From: Colius striatus
Taxonomy: Eukaryota; Chordata; Aves; Coliiformes; Coliidae
DNA: 64,000 nt
NCBI RefSeq assembly: GCF_028858725.1
Contig: NC_084769.1
Span: forward strand, 253,001 to 317,000
Reading direction: 5' to 3'
Part shown: piece by piece, positions 21,201 to 30,812 of the stretch
Layout of the letters: each line of letters opens with the position of its first letter
Position numbering within the stretch: position 1 is the stretch's first letter
Translations under genes and position numbers: made by a program
The notes under the pieces: model-generated
Databases searched by the model: none
Told to the model about the DNA's origin: nothing
What the model saw: only the letters and a program-made list of their open reading frames with translations

Positions 21201-24200
21201 AAGAAAGAACTCTTTCTTCCCTGACCCTAACACCAGTGCTCTAACCAGCCTTGATGCTGTGCTTCTTGGAACACAGAGCTAACCAAGATAAATATTTTAT
21301 TTCTGCTCTCCCTGGCACATACAGGCTTAACAATACCATTTGACTGATGAAGTAACAGCAGCTGCCCTCATTCTTTCCTTGAAATCACAACCAATTAAGA
21401 CATGTTTAAGCCATGAAGTTCAGCTTTACTGCAAAAGGAACAGGCACAGGAAACAAGTTTTAAACGATGTGAGTACAATTGTGTTTTTGGAAGACCACGT
21501 TAACAGCATTCTCGTACTCTGGATATGCTATCAGTGTGAACATACTCCTCTGTTAGGCACAGGTTTTTAATACTTACAAAGAATAAAAGCATAATATTTA
21601 AACCCAAGTCTTTTAATATTTGATAAAACCTGGTTTTACTACTCAGAACATTTTCACATAACTCAGCTCTAGTAATCAACCTCTCACCTGGAAAGGCAGT
21701 CAAGCCATTACTTCTCACAGAAGAGGTAGATGTACAAGATAGCTTAGGTCTCTTTGAATCACTATCTCGCTGATGGCTATGCAGTCTTGAATAGGCTCCC
21801 TGAGTTCTCTCAGACTCACCATAACACCCAGAGGTAAAATGAGAGGAAGATGACGTAGACTGAAATAACACAGAAACAATATTTCAGATGTACTTACACT
21901 GAATTAAAGTGTACATAATGCAGGACTTACAAAACCAGTAAATAATAACTTTATGATACAAATACTTCATTTAATACATAGGATTTACATTTGTGCTCTT
22001 AATCAGTATTCCTAGGTTTACTCAAGACAATTATACCAATAAAAGCCAGTTTATATTACAATCAGCATTATTTTTCCTTCACAGATGCATGTGGCTTACA
22101 GAGCAAAAGAGATATTGTGAAATGCTATGAATATTATCAAGTACAGCTTTACAAATCTCCAGGAAAATATAATTTTGTTGTTGTGAAATGGCCCAAACTG
22201 ATCACCTTCATTGTTTTATTTAATACCTTAACTAATCCAGCTTATTTTTTACCAATCTAAAATATTCTTAGCTGAGGAGTCAACTCTAGCTTCCACTAAA
22301 CTAAGCTATTTAGACAAACTACATTTTGATTACATTAGGCTCAAGTGCAACTGAAACAACTGAGAGTAAAAAATGAATACAAAATTTTTGTGGTGTACAG
22401 CACTGAAATAGCTTTCAGAAACCAGTACTATAAAAAGAGAACAGAAAAAAATCAGGATAGCCTAGAAGGCTGTTAGCATGGTTACTTGCAGCCAAGGCAT
22501 TCATTCTCTATTTGAAATGTTTGGATTTTTTTAATGTAAAAAATTTGATCCCAATAAAAAAACTCAAAAAAATATTCTACATCTCTCAAAATATCTATAT
22601 CTCTCAAAATATATCTATAACCAAGATCTTTCCAGGAACAACCAAATTAGAGTAGTTGTTACAGCTGTGGTTTTTACTTAGCTTCTGTCACTACTTCTAA
22701 GAATTAAGAGCAACGAAATATTTCTCTTAGCCATTATAAAAGACAGATAGAGAGACATATAAACTAACATCATGAAACAAGCACAAAGCCAGGTTAATTT
22801 CCCTCATGAATCATTTGTTTAATATAAAACTTATTTTTTAATCCCTTGCTATCTGCTAAGTTTTAGAGTGTTTTATCAGTGTACACTTGCATTAGAACTT
22901 AAGAGAAAAATAAACCTTAATGATGAAGGAAAAAAAAAGGTATCCCTTTTGATGACGTAGAGTTTTAACTTAAATAGGAATATAAGCCCCTTGAAATCAC
23001 AGACTCTATGTGCACTTCAAAGTAGAGTCACCTACCATGACTCCTCCGGGAAGCCAGAAGCTCCCTACTCTCCCCTCACTTATCTCAAAGTGTCTGTGTT
23101 TTCTTACTGTGGCTAGAAGGCAAACACCCATTTAAAGTGTGAGCACTCTTAAGGACCCAAACATTGTTCAGTTTGAAAGTGAGCAGAATTTTCATTTGTT
23201 CACATCTTCCTGGCCAAGAAATCTTCAGTTTTCTGCTTTTCCTATCTTCATATTTGTACTGACAATGAAAGTAGTTTATTGTCACTCTAACAGTGCATCT
23301 GCATGTCAACGCAGCAAGCTATTTTTTGAGTTACGAAGGCACATCCTGAAGCCCGGTAAGGAAAATTGTTAAAGCCTGAGCCTTGGATCTCCTTCAGGTG
23401 ACAGTTCAGCCTCCATTTTCTCTCACAGTATGCTCTAAGCAGCACAGAGGTAAGCACAGTCAGACTATGAACTGTTCCTCCATAGTTAAGTTTTCTAAAG
23501 CAGGTCTTCAAAACTGTTCACTTGGTGTTAGCACACAAAGCTGACAGCACCCAAAAAACACAACCCCTAGAGATACCAGACTGAACAAGCTGAGCAGAAA
23601 CAATACTAATTTCCCCATCTGTCATACTATAACATACACAAGATTCTAATCACTGCACTTTTTTTTAATGGCTACTTGCAGAGTCACTCTCACTTCAAAT
23701 TTATTTCTTAACTATTAGTAAAACATCCTCTGAATAATTTCTTAACACTACTAGCTTTCGCTTCCCCTCCATCCTGACTTATCCAGAAACATCAGATTGA
23801 GCCTCTGGTAGCAGCTTTTCAGATTGGGAAGGCTAAGGTAAAACACAGATTTTTTTGGGGTTGGTTGGGTTTTTTTTTAAGTATTACACATTAACAGTTC
23901 TCACCAATCTGCTTCTGCTTCCCAAAAATCTTCCAGAATGGGGATGATCAAGTGTCCCTGAGTAGCGAGTCGGAGAGGACGTTGTAAGCTTCCAAGGAGT
24001 CTCATGGGTGTCTCTTGCTCCAATTCCCCAGTCTCTACTGGAACTATTCAGTACACTGGATTCCTGGAGAACAACATGCTTATATGCACCTTGAAACTCA
24101 AAAGAACTCAAGATCTTATTTGACTATTGAAAGAACAGGGAAGTGGAGGTACTAAGAAATCTGTAAACCTTTCATGAGAAACCTCAAGGGATACCCAAGA

Positions 24201-27200
24201 GGAAATGAAACGGGCTAAAGAGTGAATCGCTGGCAACAAATTTTTAAAGTTACTTTCTAGCAGTTACCAGCTCCTTTATCTGTCCTCTCATTTGACTGTG
24301 GACAATAAAAAGCAGAAACGTAAGGTTTTTGAGGCACTCTTCCAGCAATTCCATCAGGAATGTTCAAGCCCATCATTCTTCACAAGCAAAATTAAACTTG
24401 AAAATGAAGTGTCAGCCAGTAAGTTTTCTCGTATTTCAAAGTCTCAGTAGAATTCATCAGGTTTCTAATTTTTTTCCTATATGGATAATATGCCCACAGA
24501 CACAAGACTACACAACTTTTAATAAAAAGTGGAGATTTAGAGCGAGCCATACCTGCACGCTTAACTGCTCTTGAAATACCTGCCTTTCCTTTTTCTTCAG
24601 TTTCTTAAGATCTGAGAATTTAATCTTAATATAAGTGTCTGTATCACTCCAGTAAAGACCTTAATCCAGTAATGACACACACACTAGTTCAGTACTGAAA
24701 GCCAGCTCATGGAACTAGACTCACTGCCTACCGTTCCAATGCCAGCATAGATTTTGGTAGCTGTGGCAGCTCTGCACTGTGCTCCTTGTCCCAAAGGCAA
24801 AACAGAAAGAAAAAAAGCAACATATTAGGTATCAAATAAAGTGTCTTTAAGAGAAAGTAGATCGTCAGGCATGATGTCAGGAAAGCTCAACCTAATAACC
24901 CTATCCAAAACAAACAACCCTTGTCAGAACTTAACAATTACAACACCACACAAGGTATTGTTTTTAGTGTCTATTTTCAGTAGCAGAAAAAATGTGACCA
25001 GGAAAACATTCAAAACAATTTTATACATTATACTTTACCATATAGCTCCATTAAAAAACAAACAAAACCCCCCACAATCCCACGAGAGACCCAAATATTC
25101 ATTTCTCACAAAATGGTTAGAAACGTTGTATCATAAAGCACAGCATCTTTTTTTCTCAAGCCATTACATCCATTTGATTTTTGTAATCTAAGCCACCTAG
25201 AAACAACTCTGTTTGATACACCAGATCAGTTTACATTTAACCTGATTGTTATCGGCTCTTCAGATAAGTGGAGGCTACTACCTAGACTGATCTCAAGAAG
25301 TGTATGAAATACAAGAATTCACATCTAAATGTAAAAAAGGCAAAGTGAAGGAGAAGAAATCTACTTCATAAAAATCTCCCTCTTTTTTTAGCCCTAGCCC
25401 AAACCAAATAGTCAAAAGTCTTTCAATTAAGCTATAATCAAGTGTGGTCTCTAGCTGCAATGCTTTTATACTAAAAAGTCAAATCTCTTTCCCAAATATA
25501 CACAAAGAACTACTGATGGTCATACATGTTTTCCTCTGAACGACAAATCTTTTTTAAAAGATTTGGAACTAAATTTGATTTGGACCTAAAGCAGCCCTTG
25601 ACGTTTTAAGCTAAGCTTCCGAACAGATAACAAAGTGAAAAGGCCTGCCTGCTCCATCGCTATCTAACTGGACTTAGTCTTATTTACACCATTTGTTTTT
25701 TCTTCCACCAGCCAATTGTCATCTTAAACTGCAAGCAATAATGGAATTTGCTCCTACCAGCTCTGTAGGTACCAAAGGTTAGTCAAGAGAGGGAGCTTCC
25801 CTGTGCTTTTATCACTAAGCACCAGTCTTGTGTAACAAGCTCTCAGACTGATCTTCTATGAATTGGACTGTAAAGAAGCGATACAATGTCATCTTCTATC
25901 CAATTATTTTCTCCTCTCTTTTAACTGGAAAGTGTTATAGATTATTCCTCAGATTAAAAGCACTTTGCTCAACGGGAAAGGGTAAAAAGACAACATGCTG
26001 TGCAGTGAACACATCACATTGTTTCATTTATCCCATGAACTGAAAAGCAGACAATTTTCTTGTGTTACAATTTCATAGCAGCGGTTAACACATCTAACTC
26101 CCCAGCATCAGTTCAGCTCCAGACACTTCCTGTAGCCTATATACTAATGAACACATGCATGCTAGATATGGAAAAATATAATGCATGTGCATGTAATTGT
26201 GCTAAAAATAATTAAAGCCCCATTATTTGTAACACTGTTTCTGAAAAAGGCATTATATAATACAATGTCCCAGATAGCTTGTCAGCAGGGACCAAACTCA
26301 CAACCACTTTATCAAAAAGTATGAACAATCAATCAGAGAGTTCAGTTCCTGCAATTTAAAGACCAAGGTGGGCTTACATTTCCGATCCCAAAACTGAAGT
26401 AAGAACTGCCAACAGTAGCAGAAACAAAAATAAGAAGAGAACTGAGACAAATAGACATCTGCTGTTTCCAAGTGCCCAAAGCAATTCTCGATGTAGTTTA
26501 ATCTCCACATTCCATAATGCTCTTCCAAAGTGAAAGTACCTGCAGTGCAACTTTGTATTCTTGAGCACGGCTGCTCCTCTCCCCTCAAAAAGCCAGCTGG
26601 TTAGTGTGAAAGGTGCATGTGAAACAGTAAATGCCTTGACCTCAATTCCCATCTATTGTAGCCAAAATCCAGCTGTATGAGGACGGTATGGTATCAGCCT
26701 TAAAGGTCCTCTCCTTGCCTTGACAAAACACAAAGACAGCAGGGTGCTCCAGAGCAGTACAGCCTACTGTCAGCTTTTAGAACTGTGACACGTTCCTATA
26801 ATTCTTGCATCACCCACACATGAGCTGTAGTGCCCTGCACACATCAAAACTCAAAACAAAACCCTCACTTCCTCAACAGAAAACCCCATTTAGCCAGGTT
26901 TCAGGCTGCAGTGACTGGTGCCAAAGCATATCCACACTATCGGGATACCCATCATGCACCAAACAGATGATTTTTAAAGGTGCAGTCATAAACAAAAGCA
27001 AATGTAAAACACCGGTTCACACTGCAGAATAACGTAATTGACTTTACATGGCATTTTAGAATTAGTCTTTTCTTGTTCACAAAAGCAAGGTCTCAAAAAT
27101 GGGACTTTTCCTTACATTTCCCCTGACTTTAAAAAAAAAAAAATTGTCTGGGTTTTAGGGTTTTTCTTGGTGAAAAACAGACACGATCTTAATTCATACT

Positions 27201-27372
27201 TTACAGAAATAGACAAACATATTACCTGGTATCCAGATTCTACTCTCTGTGAAGATTCTCTTGCGCTATACGCACCACCTAAACTATTTCCAGTGAATGT
27301 TCTAGATCCTAGAGGAGAGCTGGAGGCCTGAACAGATATCCTTCGAGGAATTCTTGAGGGTTTTGACTCCAT
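9195..27372 (-). CDS. MARCHF7: MARCHF7 (axotrophin), RING-CH E3 ubiquitin ligase, ten coding exons
   Basis: The whole coding span runs from the ATG at 27370-27372 to the TGA at 9195-9197. Exons: 27226-27382, 23905-24063 (cassette), 21688-21859, 19417-19587, 15432-16548, 15018-15187, 14270-14379, 12761-12874, 10957-11005 and a last exon starting at 9220. All junctions keep phase and sum to 744 codons (691 without the cassette); the human protein is about 704. The N-terminus [15 protein letters not shown] and the RING-CH domain (C-x2-C...C-x-C...H-x2-C...C-x2-C, roughly residues 602-659) identify it. The long middle is Ser/Arg-rich and probably disordered. MARCHF7 is a ubiquitin ligase of the membrane-associated RING-CH family but lacks clear membrane segments; it is reported in cytosol and nucleus. 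The only oddity is the short C-terminus. Confidence 0.95.
9221..10956 (-). other. MARCHF7: MARCHF7 intron 10
   Basis: AT-rich intron, 1.74 kb. No repeat family or gene recognised within it. Confidence 0.8.
10957..11005 (-). CDS. MARCHF7: MARCHF7 exon 10
   Basis: Acceptor TTGTTTCTAG, donor GAAA/GTAGGT. Encodes [16 protein letters not shown] plus one base, nearly identical to the mammalian sequence. Confidence 0.92.
11006..12760 (-). other. MARCHF7: MARCHF7 intron 9
   Basis: Contains a stretch at about 11500-12010 with more CpG than its surroundings but no recognised element. Open frames on both strands near 12100-12550 lack any domain and look like chance. Confidence 0.7.
12761..12874 (-). 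CDS. MARCHF7: MARCHF7 exon 9
   Basis: 38 codons, phase 0 at both ends. Acceptor TCCTTTAAG, donor AGA/GTAAGT. Encodes [20 protein letters not shown] and onward to STRVR, a hydrophobic conserved helix of the MARCHF7 C-terminal region. Confidence 0.93.
12875..14269 (-). other. MARCHF7: MARCHF7 intron 8
   Basis: AT-rich; nothing recognised. Confidence 0.8.
14270..14379 (-). CDS. MARCHF7: MARCHF7 exon 8, end of RING-CH domain
   Basis: Acceptor CCTCACCAG, donor GAACAA/GTTAGT. Encodes [17 protein letters not shown], supplying the last two zinc-binding cysteines, then a segment ending AHANEQ. Confidence 0.94.
14380..15017 (-). other. MARCHF7: MARCHF7 intron 7
   Basis: AT-rich; it splits the RING-CH domain. 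Nothing else recognised. Confidence 0.8.
15018..15187 (-). CDS. MARCHF7: MARCHF7 exon 7, main part of RING-CH domain
   Basis: Acceptor CCTATTCAG, donor TCAG/GTAAAG. Encodes an acidic lead (EDSEDEEGD), then [27 protein letters not shown]. This provides C1-C4, the histidine and C5 of the C4HC3 RING-CH finger, so the ligase centre is intact. Confidence 0.96.
15188..15431 (-). other. MARCHF7: MARCHF7 intron 6
   Basis: Short intron of 244 bp with standard splice sites. Confidence 0.9.
15432..16548 (-). CDS. MARCHF7: MARCHF7 exon 6, large Ser/Arg-rich exon
   Basis: 1117 nt. Acceptor CTGCAACAG, donor AGAG/GTAAAT. Encodes about half the protein: low-complexity Ser/Arg-rich sequence with the conserved blocks [50 protein letters not shown] and the ordered-looking [19 protein letters not shown] and [12 protein letters not shown] just before the RING. 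Numerous RS and SP pairs suggest phosphorylation sites (inference). Confidence 0.96.
16549..17429 (-). other. MARCHF7: MARCHF7 intron 5, 3' part
   Basis: AT-rich intron sequence; nothing recognised. Confidence 0.7.
17430..18051 (+). mobile_element. CR1 LINE 3' fragment, antisense to MARCHF7
   Basis: A ~620-bp CR1 3' segment with CACCTGGAGCACTGCATCCAG, GTTCAGCCTGGAGAATAGAAGG, GGTTGCTCAGAGTGGTGG-type blocks and a CCCTTCCAACCCAAACC tail. It sits in the intron between exons 5 and 6 and encodes only decayed ORF2 remnants. Confidence 0.92.
18052..19416 (-). other. MARCHF7: MARCHF7 intron 5, 5' part
   Basis: AT-rich intron sequence; nothing recognised. Confidence 0.7.
19417..19587 (-). CDS. MARCHF7: MARCHF7 exon 5
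   Basis: 171 nt. Acceptor TTTCTAG, donor ACAT/GTGTGT. Encodes [20 protein letters not shown] and [11 protein letters not shown], clearly matching mammalian SSWRHSQVPRSSS and RERRDLERRTD. The non-ideal donor was fixed by phase: the final T joins AT of exon 6 to give Tyr. Confidence 0.92.
19588..20254 (-). other. MARCHF7: MARCHF7 intron 4, 3' part
   Basis: AT-rich; nothing recognised. Confidence 0.7.
20255..20790 (+). mobile_element. Solo LTR of an avian ERV (family B), antisense to MARCHF7
   Basis: Begins TTTTGGCTGGGACAGAGTG and carries GTGCTGAGAACAGTG, GAGCAGTGCTTACAGAG and GGTGCACAAGAAGTTGG blocks and a late CTATTAAAC signal before CTCAACCCACAAGTTTTC. The same blocks recur in reverse at 27592-28107. 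No internal retroviral genes are present, so it is probably a solo LTR. Exact ends and class are uncertain. Confidence 0.75.
20791..21687 (-). other. MARCHF7: MARCHF7 intron 4, 5' part
   Basis: AT-rich; nothing recognised. Confidence 0.7.
21688..21859 (-). CDS. MARCHF7: MARCHF7 exon 4
   Basis: 172 nt. Acceptor TTATTTCAG, donor CCAG/GTGAGA. Encodes a Ser-rich start and [18 protein letters not shown], matching the mammalian [16 protein letters not shown] block. KRPK is a possible basic nuclear-targeting patch (inference). Confidence 0.93.
21860..23904 (-). other. MARCHF7: MARCHF7 intron 3
   Basis: AT-rich intron with a small tandem repeat of ATCTCTCAAAATAT near 22575-22615. Nothing else recognised. 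Confidence 0.7.
23905..24063 (-). CDS. MARCHF7: MARCHF7 exon 3, candidate 53-codon cassette exon
   Basis: Exactly 159 nt, open for 53 codons, phase 0 at both ends. Acceptor GTTGTTCTCCAG, donor GATTG/GTGAGA. Encodes a Ser/Arg-rich stretch (starts [13 protein letters not shown], ends GSRSRL) in the style of the rest of the N-terminus. Exons 2 and 4 join equally well without it. I do not recall any counterpart in human or mouse MARCHF7, so it may be bird- or sauropsid-specific or alternatively spliced. Confidence 0.65.
24064..27225 (-). other. MARCHF7: MARCHF7 intron 2
   Basis: 3.2 kb AT-rich intron. A faint CR1-like tail near 26680-26720 is too weak to call. No other feature. Confidence 0.65.
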
Positions 27373-27382
27373 TCTTTGTATC
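27226..27382 (-). CDS. MARCHF7: MARCHF7 exon 2, start-codon exon
   Basis: Acceptor CTTACACAG, then ten untranslated bases, then ATG at 27370-27372; donor ACCAG/GTAAT. Encodes 49 residues starting [15 protein letters not shown], which matches the mammalian N-terminus residue for residue and fixes the start. The 5' UTR upstream must come from an exon in the CpG island. Confidence 0.95.
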
Positions 27383-27591
27383 CTGTGTAAGGACACACCA
27401 ATTATTTTTTCTTTTAGAAGCAAGGACTTACATGCAAAACACGCACAAGTAATTCTATTGTAAATATCACTCACACAGGCAAGTACTTACACAGCACTTT
27501 GTTCTGACCGTGCATCAGCAAGATGGGGAAATGAGCTCTTACCTGAAGTTAAACCACAAAGTAGGTATCAACTAAGCACCACACAGCTTCT

Positions 27592-28107
27592 TGCTCACTC
27601 TCCTCCTCCCAGTAGGATGGGGAGGAGAAAGAATAAACTCATGGGTTGTGATAAGAACAATTTACTAACTAAAATGAAATTAAATGGAACAATACTAATA
27701 CTACTATTAGTAATATTTTTTAAAAGAGAGAAAAATAAAACCCAAGAAAAAAAAGCAAATGATGCACAGTGCAATGCTGACTGATGCCCCATCATCAATC
27801 CACCTCTCCTAGACAACTCTTCCCAATTTCTATACTGGTCATGAAGTCCTGTGGTATGGAATTTCCCTGTGGATAATTCAGGTCAGTTGTCCTGGCCATG
27901 TTCCCTCCCTGTTCCTTGTGCACCTCCAGGCTGCTTGCTAGCAGGGCTGGGTGGAAGGCAGAAAAGGCCTTGGTGCTGTGCAAGCACTGCTCAGCAATAA
28001 CCAAGACATCTCTGTGCTATTGACACCATTCTCAGCACAAATTCAAAACACAGCCCTTCACCAGCTACCAGAAAGAAAACCACTTGCATCCTCACCAAAA
28101 CCAGGAC
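27592..28107 (-). mobile_element. Solo LTR of an avian ERV (family B), sense to MARCHF7
   Basis: Read in reverse it begins TCCTGGTTTTGGTGAGG and carries GTGCTGAGAATGGTG, GAGCAGTGCTTGCACAG, AAGGCCTTTTCTGCCTTCC and GGAGGTGCACAAGGAACAGG, matching the LTR at 20255-20790. A TATA-like AGTATAGAAAT lies at 27827-27837. It ends ~210 bp upstream of MARCHF7 exon 2. No internal retroviral sequence is seen. Ends are approximate. Confidence 0.75.
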
Positions 28108-30716
28108 CCCCTAGTTTTCGTAACTTCTTTGCCTCTCCTCCCATTTCGTGTTAGAAAACTACAAACACAGCCCTTTTTGCTGTTCTTATTATTACAATAT
28201 AATGTATCCCTGCTATTATACTGTAAGTAGGACTGCCTTAAGAACTCTGCAGCATTAGCATTAACACAAAATGAGCCAGGAGCCAAAGAAAGAGTCCTCA
28301 GATTACCTAAATTCATATATTACCCTTCTGATAGTCAACTGCATCTCACCACTTGCAGAAACTACACTCAGACTTTTTTATCAGGGTCAAAATCATAAAA
28401 GTTCATCTTCCTATGAAAAAAAATTAAATTTGGAGTCTGCTTGCCTCAAATAACTATTTGATCTCTCTAAAGACAATTTCCATCTAAATTATTGTATACA
28501 AAGGAGCACACGCTGTCTCACAGGTATTTTTAAAGTTACTTTTGAGCTGCTGAGTATTTACTCTTTTGGTATTTCTGGGTATTTCAAAAGAAACGCTATT
28601 GCCTTTCCCTCATGAGAAATGATCCTGAAGTCATTCATGTTCTTGAAAGACTACTTTGACTTAAAGTTGCTCAAAAACTTCAGGCAGATAGAGCCAAACT
28701 GTTTGCCGACATTCACATTCTTCCTGCTCAGCACGGTAACAGACAGAATCAGACTGCAAAAGCTAGCCCTTACATAAAAAATTTCAGAGCACTACAGCAT
28801 CCTCTGTGATGGGGGGCAGGAAGAATAGCACGATAGCTAACAACTCTGAAACAGGTGGCCGAGAGCTCCACTGGCACAAGGTGATTTGCAGAAGTGGTAC
28901 AATCTGTTTTATTTTATTTAACTACTTTTAACTCTGGCCTCACCTTCTGTCCATCAGGAAAAAAAAAAAAAAAGACAACAAACCAAAACTCCAACAACCA
29001 GTAAAGCAGGTTTTTTTTTTCCCCACACATCAGCCATGCTCATCAGTTACAAAGTCTGAAAAGCTGCTGCATCAGTCCTGACATACCTAGTGTCTGGCTG
29101 CAGTTTCAAGATGAGTTCACATACTCGGGACTTTTAATCTTAGCTGAAAGTCATGCTGCATTACATACTCTACCTGGTGAAAGCTAGTTTGTACAGAATT
29201 CCATTGACCAGATAGTGGACAGCTGAGGTTAATCTCCTTAATGGAAAGGTTCGTAGCTGTTACAGTGCACATACAGTTGCTAGCTTTACAACAGAGGCTA
29301 CAACATAAAGCAGCCCAAACACTTCATCTTGCAAGTAGGACCTTTTTTTTTTCATTTGCAAAACCGCCTCCCCAAAAAAACCCCAACCCAAAAGTAGGTG
29401 AAGTTTAAGTGAAGGTTAACAGGCTGTATTATCGATAAGCACACCTGCTTCTAGATCATGCCTGATACATTAGCAACGCATCTGTTTTTGCCATAATCAT
29501 CACCGCTGAAACAAGATCAGTTCAGGAATACGGAATTCCCACCTGCCTACCTTTGGATTAGCAATCTGAAATAAGTAATTCATTACATTTCCCACATCAC
29601 ATTTAAATCCCTAAGTAAATATTGAGCAACTGTATTAAATTCTTTCAGTTGTAAATACAGCTGCATCGATAAGAATGCTCTAAGCAGTGTTCCAAAGCAC
29701 AGAACACTAGCAATGGTGCAAGTTTAAGAGAAATCCAGCAAGGACAAACATAATCACCTAAGTTACACCACTTCCACATGCATCATTTGTGCAATGAAAT
29801 GTAACAATCATTCCTTCATCTTTGGAACATTAGATAAAACACTGTAAAAATTATTAATTTAAGTTTTGGAGTGATCTGCCATAATGCACACTGAAAATCT
29901 AGTACTGTCAGAAGCTGCACTGAGTGTAAAGCTAAATTAATGGCACAATAACATAGACTAGGGTATATGCTGGACAAGACAGATATAGGTCTCGGTGAGA
30001 TTCAGCATCCAAGGCACTGTTTATCTACATTTTGCCCTGATACAAAATGTCAGGGACGGATACACAGAGTACCCGGTACAATTCTGTCCTACTACGTATT
30101 TGACAAAGAGTGCCAGCATTACCATTTTTGTTATGGATCATTCTGCTTCCAGATCACTTTTCTTCACGTAGGAGCGGATCAGTGGAATTAAACCACATAG
30201 ATTAGATTCACATGTATGTGATACAGGAGATCTAAAAGAAGGGATGGAAGCTTCTACCAGTAGAAATTAATGTCCACATGACAGAGGGAAGAGACAAAAG
30301 CATAAGAAGTTGTAAGAACTTCAAGACTAAATCACAGATCATCTAATGCCACTAAAATTGTTCACGCACCCTTCACAGAACAAATGAGGATCATTTGGAT
30401 AGGAAACAAAAGGGTGGAAGCTTGTGGACACTAGAGCAAACTACCTCCGGAAGCTAAAATGGAGTCTAAGATTAGCAAATAGCTTCTACAAACATGCATA
30501 AAAAGGCACAAGACTAATTTTCTCCACCTGTGATAAGCCCAAGAGGCCAACGTTACCCATCAGTTTAATCTTGTAATTTAGCACAGGTTGTGATTTCAAC
30601 TTGAATATGTCAGGATGATCCTATCTATATAAGACTTGCTTTCAAAGTAAAGAAATCTTGCAGAAACTATACATTAAAAAAATGTGTTAAGATGTAAAGG
30701 CAGCACATTAGAAAAT
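28108..30716 (-). other. MARCHF7: MARCHF7 intron 1, middle
   Basis: AT-rich with A- and T-runs (28961-28975, 29011-29021). No gene recognised. Confidence 0.6.
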
Positions 30717-30812
30717 CGTAGAATCATAGAATGGTAGGGGTTGGAAGGGACCTTTAGAGATCATCCAGTCCAACACCCCTCCCAAAGCAGGTCCACCTAG
30801 AGCAGGTCGCAC
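30717..30812 (-). mobile_element. CR1 LINE 3' tip
   Basis: CGTAGAATCATAGAATGGT, TTGGAAGGGACCTTTAGAG and ATCCAGTCCAACACCCC are the extreme CR1 3' end in reverse; ~95 bp. Confidence 0.92.
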
